Part shown: positions 1 to 7,478 of the stretch, piece by piece
Layout of the letters: each line of letters opens with the position of its first letter
Position numbering within the stretch: position 1 is the first letter of the stretch
Source: Schlesneria sp. DSM 10557
Lineage (GTDB): Bacteria; Planctomycetota; Planctomycetia; Planctomycetales; Planctomycetaceae
Length of the DNA: 64,000 nt
Reading direction: 5' to 3'
NCBI RefSeq assembly: GCF_041860085.1
Contig: NZ_CP124747.1
Location: 5,417,001 to 5,481,000 of the forward strand
Translations under genes and position numbers: made by a program
Notes under the pieces: model-generated
The model's database searches: none
Told to the model about the DNA's origin: nothing
What the model saw: the letters and a program-made list of their open reading frames with translations, nothing else

Positions 1-1
1 G

Positions 2-718
2 GAGGACGTCAGAGGGGAGCTTGCCACGTTCGCGCAGACCCAGCGACCGCTCTGGGAATGGCGCCGCGAATTCTTCCTCAGCCGCCAACTCCGGCCGACG
101 CGGGACAACGTGATCGACGTGGCCTACCAACGGATGCGGTTCGGAGATGAATGGGTCTACCCGAACGGGCCGCACGACACCGCCGATGCGGTTACCGCGA
201 ACGCCGCGCTGTTCAACCAGTTCAGAGCGGCGCATCCGTTCGGCCCGTACAACGGCCTCGACCTTCGGCAGAACAGCCGCCGGAACCAGGTGATCGAGAA
301 CATCCCGCTGCAGACCGTGCATGAAGAGCTTCTGACGCGCTACCGCGTCACCCGGCTCGAAGACTCGCAGCAATTCGGGGCCATGCTCCGCCTGATCCAG
401 CTCTACTTGATCGACAACCCGAACGCGACCTGCACCGTGTTCCTGATGGCCGAGGGGAACACCCGGCGCCGCGACTATCAGGACGACCAGATCGTGCAGC
501 TCTTCCAAGGGCGCCAGTACGCTCAGATCAACGGTGCGCGAGGCATCAGCTACCCCGGCGACCGCGAGGTCAGAGGGGCGAACGGCATCACGATACAGAT
601 GGGATACCTCGACCTCGGACAGCCGAACGCCCTCGTAGGGCAGAACATTCCCCACCTCGCGGTTTGGGTCCCGTCCAGCATGGCCCGGGACACTCTCTCA
701 CAGCCGCAAGGGGGATGA
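2..718 (+). CDS. Z1-type restriction/defence protein, C-terminal part (gene enters from left edge)
   Basis: The frame is open from the first bases of the window with no stop before 716-718, so this is the last ~238 residues of a longer protein whose start lies outside. The C-terminal half is soluble, with an Ile/Leu-rich segment (NIPHLAVWVP) near the end. I do not see a catalytic motif in this fragment. The call rests mainly on context: it is joined by a 4-base ATGA overlap to a DUF4420 PD-(D/E)XK gene and lies next to a vsr gene. This is the arrangement known for Z1-domain proteins of the MutL/MORC-type restriction-modification islands, whose ATPase and cytosine methylase genes would lie to the left. 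Another large defence protein is possible. I am sure it is a gene, moderately unsure of the family. Confidence 0.6.
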   Translation, partial: EDVRGELATFAQTQRPLWEWRREFFLSRQLRPTRDNVIDVAYQRMRFGDEWVYPNGPHDTADAVTANAALFNQFRAAHPFGPYNGLDLRQNSRRNQVIENIPLQTVHEELLTRYRVTRLEDSQQFGAMLRLIQLYLIDNPNATCTVFLMAEGNTRRRDYQDDQIVQLFQGRQYAQINGARGISYPGDREVRGANGITIQMGYLDLGQPNALVGQNIPHLAVWVPSSMARDTLSQPQGG

Positions 719-1722
719 CGTGGCCAGACTGGATCTGGTACGCCTCTTTGCGGGGCTGCCTTTTTCCCGCCGGTGACAGTCCCGCCGGCAGGTTTTCCGC
801 ACAGCCGCTTCCGGGTGTTCGTTCGTGCTCGGTCGGAAAGGATGCTGCTGGCTGCCCGGCGCTTCTGATCCAGACGGAAGCAGCAGGGCCACGTGCCCCC
901 GTTGGGCCTATCGTGCTCGAGAACCTGTCGGTGCTCCACAACGGGGATTGCCGGATGCAGAACGTCGATGGCGAGGCGACAACTCACCGCTTGTCGGTGA
1001 TCCGCTGCTGCGGCGAAGACTCCGCACTCCACGAATACTTTCTCCGCGCCCTGTCCCCGGTCATCAGCTCGCTTCCCGCGCGGCCCACGCGAGAGCAGGT
1101 CGCCGAGGCAGTTAACACGCTGGTAGAGTTGTTTTCGCCGGGCGTCACAGGCCCCGCGAAAGACCTGCAGGGCCTCTGGGCCGAACTGTTTGTCATCCAG
1201 CGGGCAGCCGATCCCGCCGCGTTGCTTCGCGCTTGGCACGTCGAGCCGGAAGACCGGTTTGATTTCACCGATGACTCGCAACGGATCGAGGTGAAGACGG
1301 CGTCCGGGCGGGCGCGGATTCACGGCTTCTCGCACGAGTAGCTCCGGCCTCCAGCGGGATGCCGCGCGATGGTTGCTTCGGTCCTAATGGAGCGAGGGGC
1401 CGGCGGGCAGAAGGTGAATGATCTGATCGACGACATCCGACAGCGAATCGCTGACCCGGACCTGTTGATTCGCCTCGATACCGTCGTGGCGGCAACGCTC
1501 GGGTCGGAGTGGAGGGCAGCGCAGGAGAAGCGGTTTGATCGGCAACTCGCGGAGGAGTCAATTCGTTTCCTCGACGCTCGCACCGTCCCGTCAGTGCCGG
1601 CCGGCTTGCCGCCCGAAGTGACCGAGGTCCACTTCCGGGTTGACCTGACGAATCATGCGCTCGACGAACCTGAGGAGTTGCGTGAGGCCGGCGGACTCTT
1701 CGCCGCCGCCTTTCCGGGCTGA
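715..1722 (+). pseudogene. PD-(D/E)XK motif nuclease (DUF4420) gene with in-frame amber stop at 1339-1341
   Basis: The ATG at 715 overlaps the TGA of the upstream gene (ATGA) and has a GGGGG-type ribosome site just before it. Without the stop the frame encodes about 335 residues, the usual size of this family. Nuclease-fold residues are visible: the Glu in GLWAELFVI, the Asp in RFDF and the ExK of IEVKT. Codon 209 is TAG, right after HGFSHE. The same frame then continues with family-like sequence (LRPPAGCRAM, then a conserved-looking C-terminal helical region) to TGA at 1720. Most relatives I recall have Gln in that context, so a single CAG-to-TAG change fits. As read, the product is a 208-residue protein that keeps the catalytic residues but loses its C-terminal third. 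Sequencing error, a recent nonsense mutation and suppression are all possible. The 3' end overlaps the convergent vsr gene by 70 bases. Confidence 0.9.
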
Positions 1723-2189
1723 CGAAGTTCAACGGCTTCCCGGACCTGAGATGCGATCGCTGCGGGGTCGCGGACGATGACCGACTCCCAGAACCTGAGC
1801 ACCATCCAGCCTTCCTCCGTCGGCCGGGAAGTCTGGATCTGGTCCGTCTCGCGATTCCGGCTGATCTTCGCAACCCAGTAGTCCGCGTTGTGTCGCCGGA
1901 GAAGCTGCTCCTGCAGCACCGCCCAGTTCCGGCCGTGCCAGAAGTCGCCGTCGGAGAACACCACCACGCGAGCGCTGGGGAAGACGACATCCGGGTTGCC
2001 CGGCAGCCCTCGCACGTGCTTCCGGTAGCGGAGGCCAACGGACCACAGTGCGCGACGAAGGAGGAGTTCAGGTTTCGCGTCGCGTTTTCCGTTCGCCTTC
2101 TTGGCTCGCGATGCTGCTTCGGAAGAAGGGCTCAGGCCCTTGAAGCTGGGCACCGGCTCAGTGCTGCGTTTGCGAACCTTCGAGGACAT
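1653..2189 (-). CDS. vsr: Very-short-patch-repair (Vsr) family endonuclease
   Basis: Vsr enzymes nick beside T:G mismatches left by cytosine methylation. In defence islands related proteins act as restriction nucleases. The 178-residue protein starting at MSSKV has the family core: a basic N-terminal helix region, GLRYRKHVRGLPGNPDVVF with the metal-binding Asp, and SDGDFWHGRNW with the catalytic His pair region, followed by the Arg-rich RNRETDQ segment. An in-frame ATG lies upstream at 2318, but the added 43 residues do not look like Vsr, so 2189 is preferred; the ribosome site is weak (GTTAGGG adjacent to the ATG). The last ~23 residues (Ala/Ser-rich) are encoded antisense to the end of the DUF4420 gene and may be dispensable. 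Its partner methylase is not in the window and may lie left of base 1. Confidence 0.9.
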   Translation of the reverse strand: MSSKVRKRSTEPVPSFKGLSPSSEAASRAKKANGKRDAKPELLLRRALWSVGLRYRKHVRGLPGNPDVVFPSARVVVFSDGDFWHGRNWAVLQEQLLRRHNADYWVAKISRNRETDQIQTSRPTEEGWMVLRFWESVIVRDPAAIASQVREAVELRQPGKAAAKSPPASRNSSGSSSA

Positions 2190-2525
2190 CCCTAACTCGC
2201 TATGCCCTTTGGCGGAGTGCACGAGTCCCGCACGAGTTCTGCACGGAATCCGTGGAGATCGTGGAAAAAATGGACGGTCGGCGGGAAACGCACAATGACC
2301 GATTTTCTCCTTAACCATTTCAAGGATGAGGGTTTAGTAAGTTTCCCCTGACCGTAATTTGTGAGGATCGATGTAGATTGACACAGGCGGCCTGTCGACT
2401 TTCTCTGACCGGGTTGCGGCGGGGCGGGTGGACCGGTTGTTCCTGCGGGATTGGCAGGCGAGTCCTTCAGGGGGGGACTCGCTGCCGTCCCGGTGGGGGT
2501 CTTGATTGCCAGGAGATGGCGGTGG
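2190..2525. other. Intergenic, upstream of vsr and downstream of galM
   Basis: No convincing gene. The part next to vsr (about 2250-2380) is noticeably AT-richer than its surroundings and must hold the vsr promoter if transcription starts here. The part next to galM holds the hairpin listed at 2453-2486. This stretch is the visible boundary between the defence genes and the housekeeping-like region. Confidence 0.5.
2453..2486 (-). terminator. Hairpin downstream of galM
   Basis: GGCAGGCGAGTCC pairs with GGACTCGCTGCC across a short G-rich loop, with one bulged base. It lies 40 bases past the galM stop. There is no T-run, so it is only a candidate terminator or RNA-stabilising stem. Confidence 0.4.
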
Positions 2526-3731
2526 TTACTGGACCGAGAACTTGTGTACCGTGGTCTGGCGATACGTTTCGCCGGGGTTCAAACGCGTGGTGGGGAACTC
2601 GGGGCGATTCGGTGAATCCGGGAAGTGCTGGGTTTCCAGACAGAAAGCACCATGCTTCACTGCGTTTCCTGTTTCTCGCGTCCCCTCCAGATAGTTGCCG
2701 GTGTAGAACTGGACGCCGGGCTCGGTGGTGGAAATTTCCAGGACGCGGCCTGACTTGGGTTCGACGATCCGAGCGGCGGGACGAAGCTCTCCGGCGGTTC
2801 CGTTGATCACATAGCAGTGATCGTAGCCACCTCCCCCGTTGACCGTCTGATCGATGCGGGTCCCAATTTTTTCTGGCTTGGTGAAGTCCATGACGGTGCC
2901 ACTGACCGGGGCAAGTTCCCCTGTGGGAATCGAACCCTCGTCGACAGGAATGTACTTGTCACAAAAGAGGGTCAGTTCGTGATCGAGGATCGTTCCGTTG
3001 GCGGCGCCGGCGAGGTTCCAGTAGGCGTGGTTGGTCAGATTCAGGACCGTTGGCTTACCCTCGACGGTGGCTTCGTAGTCGATCCGCAGTTCGTTGTCGT
3101 CGTTGAGAGAATACGTGACGACCGTCTTGAGGGTTCCGGGGAATCCTTCTTCCCCATCAGGGCTGGTGTACGTGAGTTTGACGCCAGCGGCTTTTTCGTT
3201 CTGGAAGGGGTCTGCTTTCCAGAGTTTCTTCATGAAGTGCTCGATTCCTCCATGCAGATGGTGACCGCTGTTGTTTGCCGCCAACTGATATTCTTCGCCG
3301 TCGATGGCAAATTTGCCGTGGGCGATGCGGTTGGCAAACCGTCCGCAGATCCCGCCAAAGTAGGGGCCGTTGACGAGAAATTCCTCGGGCGTGGCAAACG
3401 TCAGCGTGACATTTTCCAGCTTCCCTTCGCGGTCAGGAACTTCGACCGAGGTAATGATTCCGCCGCGATTGATGATTCCCACTTTCATGCCATGTCGGTT
3501 TCGGAGGTTGAAAGCTTTGATTTCCCGGCCGTCTTCGGTCTGGCCAAATGGTTCGGGTTGGACGGTCAGCATGGGTGTTTCCGCGGAATTGGTTTCGGTT
3601 TCGATCTCCGGAGCGGGCGTTTGTACGCCGGGAGCGGCAGGATTGCTCACTCTTCCCTCACATCCCATGGCGATCAGCAAGCCGCTGAGCAACAGTCCCG
3701 TTGCCAGCCGTGGATACGGTTGTGTTTTCAT
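2526..3731 (-). CDS. galM: Aldose 1-epimerase (galactose mutarotase), lipoprotein
   Basis: Interconverts alpha and beta anomers of aldohexoses such as galactose. The 401-residue protein begins with a lipoprotein signal (hydrophobic LLLSGLLI, lipobox ending at Cys24), a low-complexity Pro/Thr/Glu linker to about residue 55, then a full mutarotase domain. Known catalytic features are present: the substrate His region in NNSGHHLHGG (about 153-162), the acid His235 in NLTNHAYWNL and the base Glu366 in CLETQHFPDSPN. An AGGA ribosome site lies about nine bases before the ATG. The lipid anchor implies action at the cell surface or in the periplasm, on sugars before uptake. It is the lone gene between the defence island and the DUF1501 gene, same strand as the latter but 286 bases away. 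Confidence 0.95.
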   Translation of the reverse strand: MKTQPYPRLATGLLLSGLLIAMGCEGRVSNPAAPGVQTPAPEIETETNSAETPMLTVQPEPFGQTEDGREIKAFNLRNRHGMKVGIINRGGIITSVEVPDREGKLENVTLTFATPEEFLVNGPYFGGICGRFANRIAHGKFAIDGEEYQLAANNSGHHLHGGIEHFMKKLWKADPFQNEKAAGVKLTYTSPDGEEGFPGTLKTVVTYSLNDDNELRIDYEATVEGKPTVLNLTNHAYWNLAGAANGTILDHELTLFCDKYIPVDEGSIPTGELAPVSGTVMDFTKPEKIGTRIDQTVNGGGGYDHCYVINGTAGELRPAARIVEPKSGRVLEISTTEPGVQFYTGNYLEGTRETGNAVKHGAFCLETQHFPDSPNRPEFPTTRLNPGETYRQTTVHKFSVQ

Positions 3732-4017
3732 GGTGCATCGTCCTGGTTCATGTAAGGCACGCCGGTCATTGAAGCCCTATCTTGGGTTTCGGTGACAAGG
3801 GATGCAAGTCTCACAGCTCCGTCAAAGCACTGCCTGCAAACTTTCACACCGCAGGGTCGCCGAGGGGGACCTTCCAGCTTGGGAAGAAGGAATTGTCACG
3901 CCACCGCCTCGGGGCCCCGTCGTCCCGCTATTCGACGATTGGCTCAACAGGGGGCATCGCAGGGAATCGTGTGCTTCTATTGAAGAAAGCCAATCCGGCC
4001 AACGGGGGCTGCAAAAG

Positions 4018-5427
4018 TTATACGAACAGTTCTCGAACAGGTCGTCCCGCCACGATCTGATGAGGTCGGTTCAGGCCGTCGTGCAGGACTTCTCCCGGCG
4101 CAACACCCAGGGCGTGGTACATCGTCGCGACGAGATCGTGAGGAGTCAGTGGTTTGTCGCTGGGGTAGGCTCCGTGTTTGTCGCTCGCTCCGTAAACCTG
4201 TCCGCCGCGGATTCCGCCCCCTGCCATCACGCCACAGTAGCAGTACGGGTGATGTTCACGTCCCACGCTGGCGTTAATGTGGGGAGACCGTCCAAACTCA
4301 CCCACCCACACGACCAGCGTGTCGTCCAGTTGGCCCGACTGTTCCAGGTCGTCGAGTACGGCACTGAAAGCGCGGTCGGATGGAGGAATCAGGTCGTTCT
4401 TCAGACGATTGAAATTGTTGCCGTGCGTATCCCAGAAGTTTTGGCCGTCGTTCTGCCAGTTCACGGAGACGAACGGGACGCCGTGGTCGAGTAACCGGCG
4501 GGCGAGCAAGACGCTTTGTCCGTGAGTGTTGCGTCCGTAGCGGTCACGTGTTTCCGGTGATTCCTGCTCAAGATCAAATGCCTGTCGCACTGAGGAGGAG
4601 GTCAGCAGGCCGAACGCCTGCTGCTGTTGAGCATTCAGGCGGCGCGACATCGACGCCTCATCGACCAGACGGCGCTGAGTATCCATGAGCGTCAGCAGGT
4701 TCTGGCGACGGAGCAGACGGTCAGGCGACTGACCTTCGATTAACGAGAGCGAGGGGACTTGCCAGCCGGGGGTGTTCGGGTCACCGGCTGCCAAAAGTGG
4801 ATCGTACTGTCGTCCCAGCCAGCCGGAGTTTTGTCCCGGGGCCTGACCTCCCGGTGCTGCGGGGTGATAGGCGAACCAGGGGACCGTGACGAACGAAGGG
4901 AGTGCCCCCAGTGACGGCCGCAGCTTTGACATGACACACCCGATGTGCGGGGTATCGCGATCGCTGGGAGGAGCCGCATCACTTTTGTTTCTGGGGGGAA
5001 GTTGCCCCGTCAGTGTCGTGTGTCCACTGGAGAGGTGGGCAGGGTCGTCGTGACCCAGTGAACGGATCACAGCCAGCTTATCCGCACGTTGAGACAGAAG
5101 CTGAAAGTTCTCAGAGAAATTGATGCCGGGGACGTTGGTCGCGATCGTCTTGAACGGGCCTCTCACCGCATCGGGGGCCTCGGGCTTGGGATCGAAGGTG
5201 TCCAGTTGGCTCGGGCCGCCCCACATGAACAGCAGCAGGCACCGCTTCGCCCGTCCAAAGCCAATTTCACCTGAAAGAGTCTCGGAGGCGGTTACCTTTT
5301 TACCGGCCGTTCCCTGCAGCGCAGCCCAGCTTGCAGCGCCAAACATGCTGGCCTGAATGAGAGTTCGGCGTCCCACCAGCATTCCCGGCTGAGGCAACAG
5401 TGCGTCTGTTCTGTAGGGATTGATCAT
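4018..5427 (-). CDS. DUF1501 family exported protein (sulfatase-like fold)
   Basis: DUF1501 proteins are abundant in planctomycetes, are related to the alkaline phosphatase/sulfatase fold and are usually Tat-exported; their substrates are unknown. The 469-residue sequence has a twin-arginine start region (GRRTLIQAS at about 19-27), the family opening LLLFMWGGPSQLDTFDPKP at about 64-82, HLSSGHTT further in, and VWVGEFGRSPHIN followed by a His-rich GREHHPYCYC segment near the C terminus. In many genomes these genes pair with a DUF1549/DUF1553 cytochrome gene; none is adjacent here. The start ATG at 5427 has only a weak ribosome site. Full length; no defect seen. Confidence 0.93.
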   Translation of the reverse strand: MINPYRTDALLPQPGMLVGRRTLIQASMFGAASWAALQGTAGKKVTASETLSGEIGFGRAKRCLLLFMWGGPSQLDTFDPKPEAPDAVRGPFKTIATNVPGINFSENFQLLSQRADKLAVIRSLGHDDPAHLSSGHTTLTGQLPPRNKSDAAPPSDRDTPHIGCVMSKLRPSLGALPSFVTVPWFAYHPAAPGGQAPGQNSGWLGRQYDPLLAAGDPNTPGWQVPSLSLIEGQSPDRLLRRQNLLTLMDTQRRLVDEASMSRRLNAQQQQAFGLLTSSSVRQAFDLEQESPETRDRYGRNTHGQSVLLARRLLDHGVPFVSVNWQNDGQNFWDTHGNNFNRLKNDLIPPSDRAFSAVLDDLEQSGQLDDTLVVWVGEFGRSPHINASVGREHHPYCYCGVMAGGGIRGGQVYGASDKHGAYPSDKPLTPHDLVATMYHALGVAPGEVLHDGLNRPHQIVAGRPVRELFV

Positions 5428-5661
5428 GCAGTACCCGGCAGGTTCAGAGGTTAGTTCAGCAGTGATGTCGTACTGAAGAATTTTCAGGAGTGCGGTGCGG
5501 GCTGTTCAGGCAGGTTTATCGGTGGCAAGCGGTGCAGGCAGGACGCAACAGGTTGGGTTGATGCATTGTGGCGGATCATGGCGGGGGAAGTCAATTCCGG
5601 CTTGCCAGCAGGCGACGGGGGTTGACGGGTGCGCGAAATTCCGGGCAGCGTGCAGGCGGTG

Positions 5662-5680
5662 TCACCCCGCACGGGGGTGA
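5662..5680 (-). terminator. Short GC hairpin after the PilO/PilP-like gene
   Basis: TCACCCC and GGGGTGA form a perfect 7-bp stem with a 5-base loop, beginning two bases after the stop codon of the gene that ends at 5683. No T-run. Likely marks the end of the two-gene platform operon. Confidence 0.5.
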
Positions 5681-5682
5681 AG

Positions 5683-7377
5683 TTATCGTCGCACGACCGG
5701 TGATTGAGCTTCTCTCAGTGTCTGTCCCGAATTGAGGCGTAGTTCCTTCTTGCCGATCTTCAGGATGATGTGGTTTCGGTTAATTTCTTTGACCGTACCC
5801 TGAAGTTCCGCGACCGAGAACTCATCCCCCTCGTGCAACTCCGTCGTTTTATTCCGGGAGGCATCGTAGAAGAAGGCACGCTTCACGTCTCCTTGTCGAA
5901 AGATCATATTGAGACGCGTGAAGAAGGCTTCATCATCCTGAACGTCCAGCTTCAGCGCCAGCGTGGTCGACTGGGGTGGAGAATCATTGTCGGTGACAAC
6001 CAGTGGCACGGTCAGTTCACCCGTGGGAATGGCGTCTCCGGGGGCCCAGGTCAATTCCCCGGTACGGTCATTGATTGAGAGCCCTTCAATGGGCTTACCA
6101 AGCTTCCACGTGTAGCGGGCCGTCGAGTCCGGGTTGTTGACGAGCTCTGGTTGAAATTTCCAGTCCCGGTTGAGATAGACGACAGGGGGATTCGTGTCTG
6201 CCAGTTTGGGGATGGGGTTTGCATCCCGCAGTCGGATCGTGACTGTTTCCGTCAGGACGCCTTGCGGCGCCGACGGGTGCCGAATCTCGATCTTGAGCGG
6301 GTAAGCATCCTGTTTCACGTCGTTGCCGGGGCGCCATGTCAGACGACCTGATTTATCGAGTCGCAAGTTTGCGGGGGGATCCCCAACGAGAGAGAACTGC
6401 GGTTTTCCCTTTGATGTATCATAGCTGACTGCGTTTAACGTCAGTTCGATTGCCTTGCCCCGTACGAAAGGGCGTTCGGTGATCGGCGCGAGTTGCATCT
6501 TGTAGGGTGGTGCGGGCTTGACGAAAATGTTCGCCGAAACGAGCTGGGAAAAGGCTTCCTGAGTCGGTTGTGGCAACCCCGGAATCTGACGAACAAGTTC
6601 AACCAGCGAACCCTCTTCGTGGAGGGACGAGGATGTCTGGTCGACGCCGCGGGTCACTGTCCATTTCCCACCTTCCATCTCCGTGACGGTCATGAATTCA
6701 TTTTCAATGCGGATCTGAAACCCGGGCTCTTTGGGGAAGTCGTCGCCAACTTCGACCTCGATGGCGGTGGCGTCTTCCGGGGTGTCCGCTGTGAGGTTCG
6801 TTTGAGGAAACAACGTACGACGCGTCGGGGCATCCACGAGCGCGATCCCCTCGGCCTCGAGCGAGACCTTCATGAACGGATCGCCTTCGACTTCGGGCGA
6901 ACTGATGTGCAACTGCGAGATACGATGCAGCAGGTTGGTGCGATAGAAGAGATCGAGGAAGCGGACGATTTGTTCGTAGCGGGCTTCGGCTTCGAGTCGA
7001 ATTCCAACGGAAACGTACTCGTTCCCTTTGAGTGCGCGGCGCGCGGGCGAGACCTTCAGGTCTTCCATTTCGCACAGTTCCCCCAAGTCAGTCAACCAGC
7101 GCTGATACAGTCGTTCGGCGTTGGACGCGTCTGGGCGTTTGAGCTTCCCTCCATCGGGTGGCAGACTGATCTGACGCGCTTCTTTCAACGTCTTGGCAGA
7201 TCGAGCCAGATTCAAGAGCAGGTCGTCCTTCTCGGCGACCGATTTTGTCAGCCGCTCGAGCTGCTCGCTGCGCGCCTGGAAGGGGCCAAAAATGACGGAG
7301 TATGCCCAACCGCTGCCCTGCCAGACCACGACGAAGCCGACCAGGATTCCCAGGATGAGTTTTTCGCGAGGTTGCAT
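5683..7377 (-). CDS. PilO/GspM-like platform protein with Ig-like domains and a PilP/GspC-like C-terminal domain
   Basis: The best start is the ATG at 7377 (MQPREKLILGI), giving 564 residues; an upstream in-frame start adds 35 unlikely residues. Layout: a short cytoplasmic start, one membrane helix (about 7-30), a coiled coil (about 35-75), then a PilO-like ferredoxin-type region (about 80-185, with YEQIVRFLDLFYRTNLLHRI). Next comes a beta-rich segment, two repeated beta-sandwich domains of putative-Ig/cadherin type (each with L-GRLTW or TGELTW and a PG-D turn, about 290-500), and a C-terminal segment (ELHEGDEF to LNSGQTL) like the homology region of PilP/GspC. It would sit in the inner membrane with most of it periplasmic, bridging the platform to an outer-membrane secretin. 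It follows the PilM/PilN-like gene by about 100 bases. The fold assignments are inferences from pattern, not a search. Confidence 0.72.
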   Translation of the reverse strand: MQPREKLILGILVGFVVVWQGSGWAYSVIFGPFQARSEQLERLTKSVAEKDDLLLNLARSAKTLKEARQISLPPDGGKLKRPDASNAERLYQRWLTDLGELCEMEDLKVSPARRALKGNEYVSVGIRLEAEARYEQIVRFLDLFYRTNLLHRISQLHISSPEVEGDPFMKVSLEAEGIALVDAPTRRTLFPQTNLTADTPEDATAIEVEVGDDFPKEPGFQIRIENEFMTVTEMEGGKWTVTRGVDQTSSSLHEEGSLVELVRQIPGLPQPTQEAFSQLVSANIFVKPAPPYKMQLAPITERPFVRGKAIELTLNAVSYDTSKGKPQFSLVGDPPANLRLDKSGRLTWRPGNDVKQDAYPLKIEIRHPSAPQGVLTETVTIRLRDANPIPKLADTNPPVVYLNRDWKFQPELVNNPDSTARYTWKLGKPIEGLSINDRTGELTWAPGDAIPTGELTVPLVVTDNDSPPQSTTLALKLDVQDDEAFFTRLNMIFRQGDVKRAFFYDASRNKTTELHEGDEFSVAELQGTVKEINRNHIILKIGKKELRLNSGQTLREAQSPVVRR

Positions 7378-7478
7378 GATTCCAATCCACGATTCAAAGG
7401 CGAGGCAAACTGATCCCGGCGATGTCGAACAGGGGAAGCGGGGCCTGACGAACGGATTCGAGCAGGTCCCGCAGGGTG

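Noticed and set aside
550-1335. Long minus-strand frame opposite the nuclease gene
   Set aside because: It is antisense to a family-matched gene, is Arg/Pro-rich with no motif, and lacks a ribosome site.
2817-3755. 312-codon plus-strand frame opposite galM
   Set aside because: Shadow of a clear mutarotase gene; no family signal.
6493-7413. 306-codon plus-strand frame opposite the PilO-like gene
   Set aside because: Antisense shadow with no signal peptide or motif.
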